DNA of 5,706 nt from Candidatus Avelusimicrobium alvi (GTDB lineage: Bacteria; Elusimicrobiota; Elusimicrobia; Elusimicrobiales; Elusimicrobiaceae), in the NCBI GenBank assembly GCA_002329395.1, contig DCTQ01000054.1, positions 2,377-8,082 on the forward strand, given 5' to 3'. Both the position numbers and the translations under genes were made by a program. Each line of letters starts with the position of its first letter. Position 1 is the first letter of the stretch. The notes under the pieces are model-generated. The model saw only the letters and a program-made list of their open reading frames with translations, searched no databases and had not been told where the DNA came from. This document shows, piece after piece, positions 5,567 to 5,706 of this stretch.

Positions 5567-5706
5567 GCGGAATGCCTGTGTCTCCGCTTTTTGCCCGGTT
5601 ATAAAAAACTTCCAAAACTCTCCGAGGGTGTAGCCCCGCCCGTCGGATGATACCGTATAGAGAACCACCCCTGGAAGGGGCTTGTATTGTTTTTTTTTTT
5701 TGATAC
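5567..5706. other. Non-coding stretch with possible RNA structure and a T12 run
   Basis: No open frame with a ribosome binding site lies wholly in these 140 bases. A TATAAA box (5600-5605) lacks a -35 partner. CCCCT (5668-5672) and AGGGG (5676-5680) form a short hairpin, and 12 T follow at 5690-5701 after a 9-base gap. Longer-range pairs are possible: AGCCCC (5632-5637) with GGGGCT (5677-5682), and GGGTG (5626-5630) with CACCC (5666-5670); these two cross each other, so both together would make a pseudoknot. It could be a small RNA, a leader of a gene beyond the edge or a dispersed repeat; I cannot tell which. Confidence 0.3.

Noticed and set aside
5246..5668. Minus-strand open frame of 140 codons across the right-hand terminator
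   Set aside because: It passes through the 15-bp terminator stem and the end of the glycosyltransferase gene in antisense, lacks a ribosome site and has no recognisable domain.
1..5706. Mobile element, CRISPR array, toxin-antitoxin or defence system
   Set aside because: I found no transposase, integrase, spaced direct repeats, terminal inverted repeats or small paired genes; every long conserved frame belongs to metabolism or envelope functions.

Overview
The window looks like ordinary chromosomal DNA from an anaerobic, Gram-negative-type bacterium. Pyruvate:ferredoxin oxidoreductase indicates anaerobic metabolism, and a lipoprotein, a type IV pilin-like protein and a heptosyltransferase-type glycosyltransferase indicate a diderm envelope. 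The pilin N-terminus and the short DUF362 lipoprotein resemble gut Elusimicrobiota proteins as I remember them. That placement is an inference; no 16S or other marker gene is present.

Layout: positions 1-2474 (minus strand) hold the first 824 codons of a large pyruvate:ferredoxin oxidoreductase gene (nifJ type), cut off by the window's left edge. Positions 2475-2706 form a compact divergent regulatory region. It contains a good sigma70-type promoter and a two-hairpin leader for nifJ, plus a separate promoter with a perfect 12-bp palindrome for the rightward gene. The plus strand then carries three separately terminated genes: a 320-residue DUF362 lipoprotein (2707-3669), a 154-residue prepilin-like protein (3793-4257) and a 404-residue GT9-like glycosyltransferase (4319-5533). 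Each has its own promoter signals, so they look monocistronic. The last 140 bases (5567-5706) have no convincing gene but contain possible RNA structure and a run of 12 T.

Functionally, nifJ links pyruvate to acetyl-CoA and reduced ferredoxin. The DUF362 protein keeps the DCDC motif of a family often described as Fe-S proteins but lacks a ferredoxin insert and appears exported. The pilin and glycosyltransferase are surface or envelope functions with no evident link to nifJ. I see no tRNA, rRNA, CRISPR array, insertion sequence, phage gene or defence system, and I cannot support a new multi-gene system here. The most unusual signal is the pilin/glycosyltransferase junction at 4269-4321, where a terminator, an extended -10 promoter, a Shine-Dalgarno-like sequence and a start codon are packed into about 50 bases.
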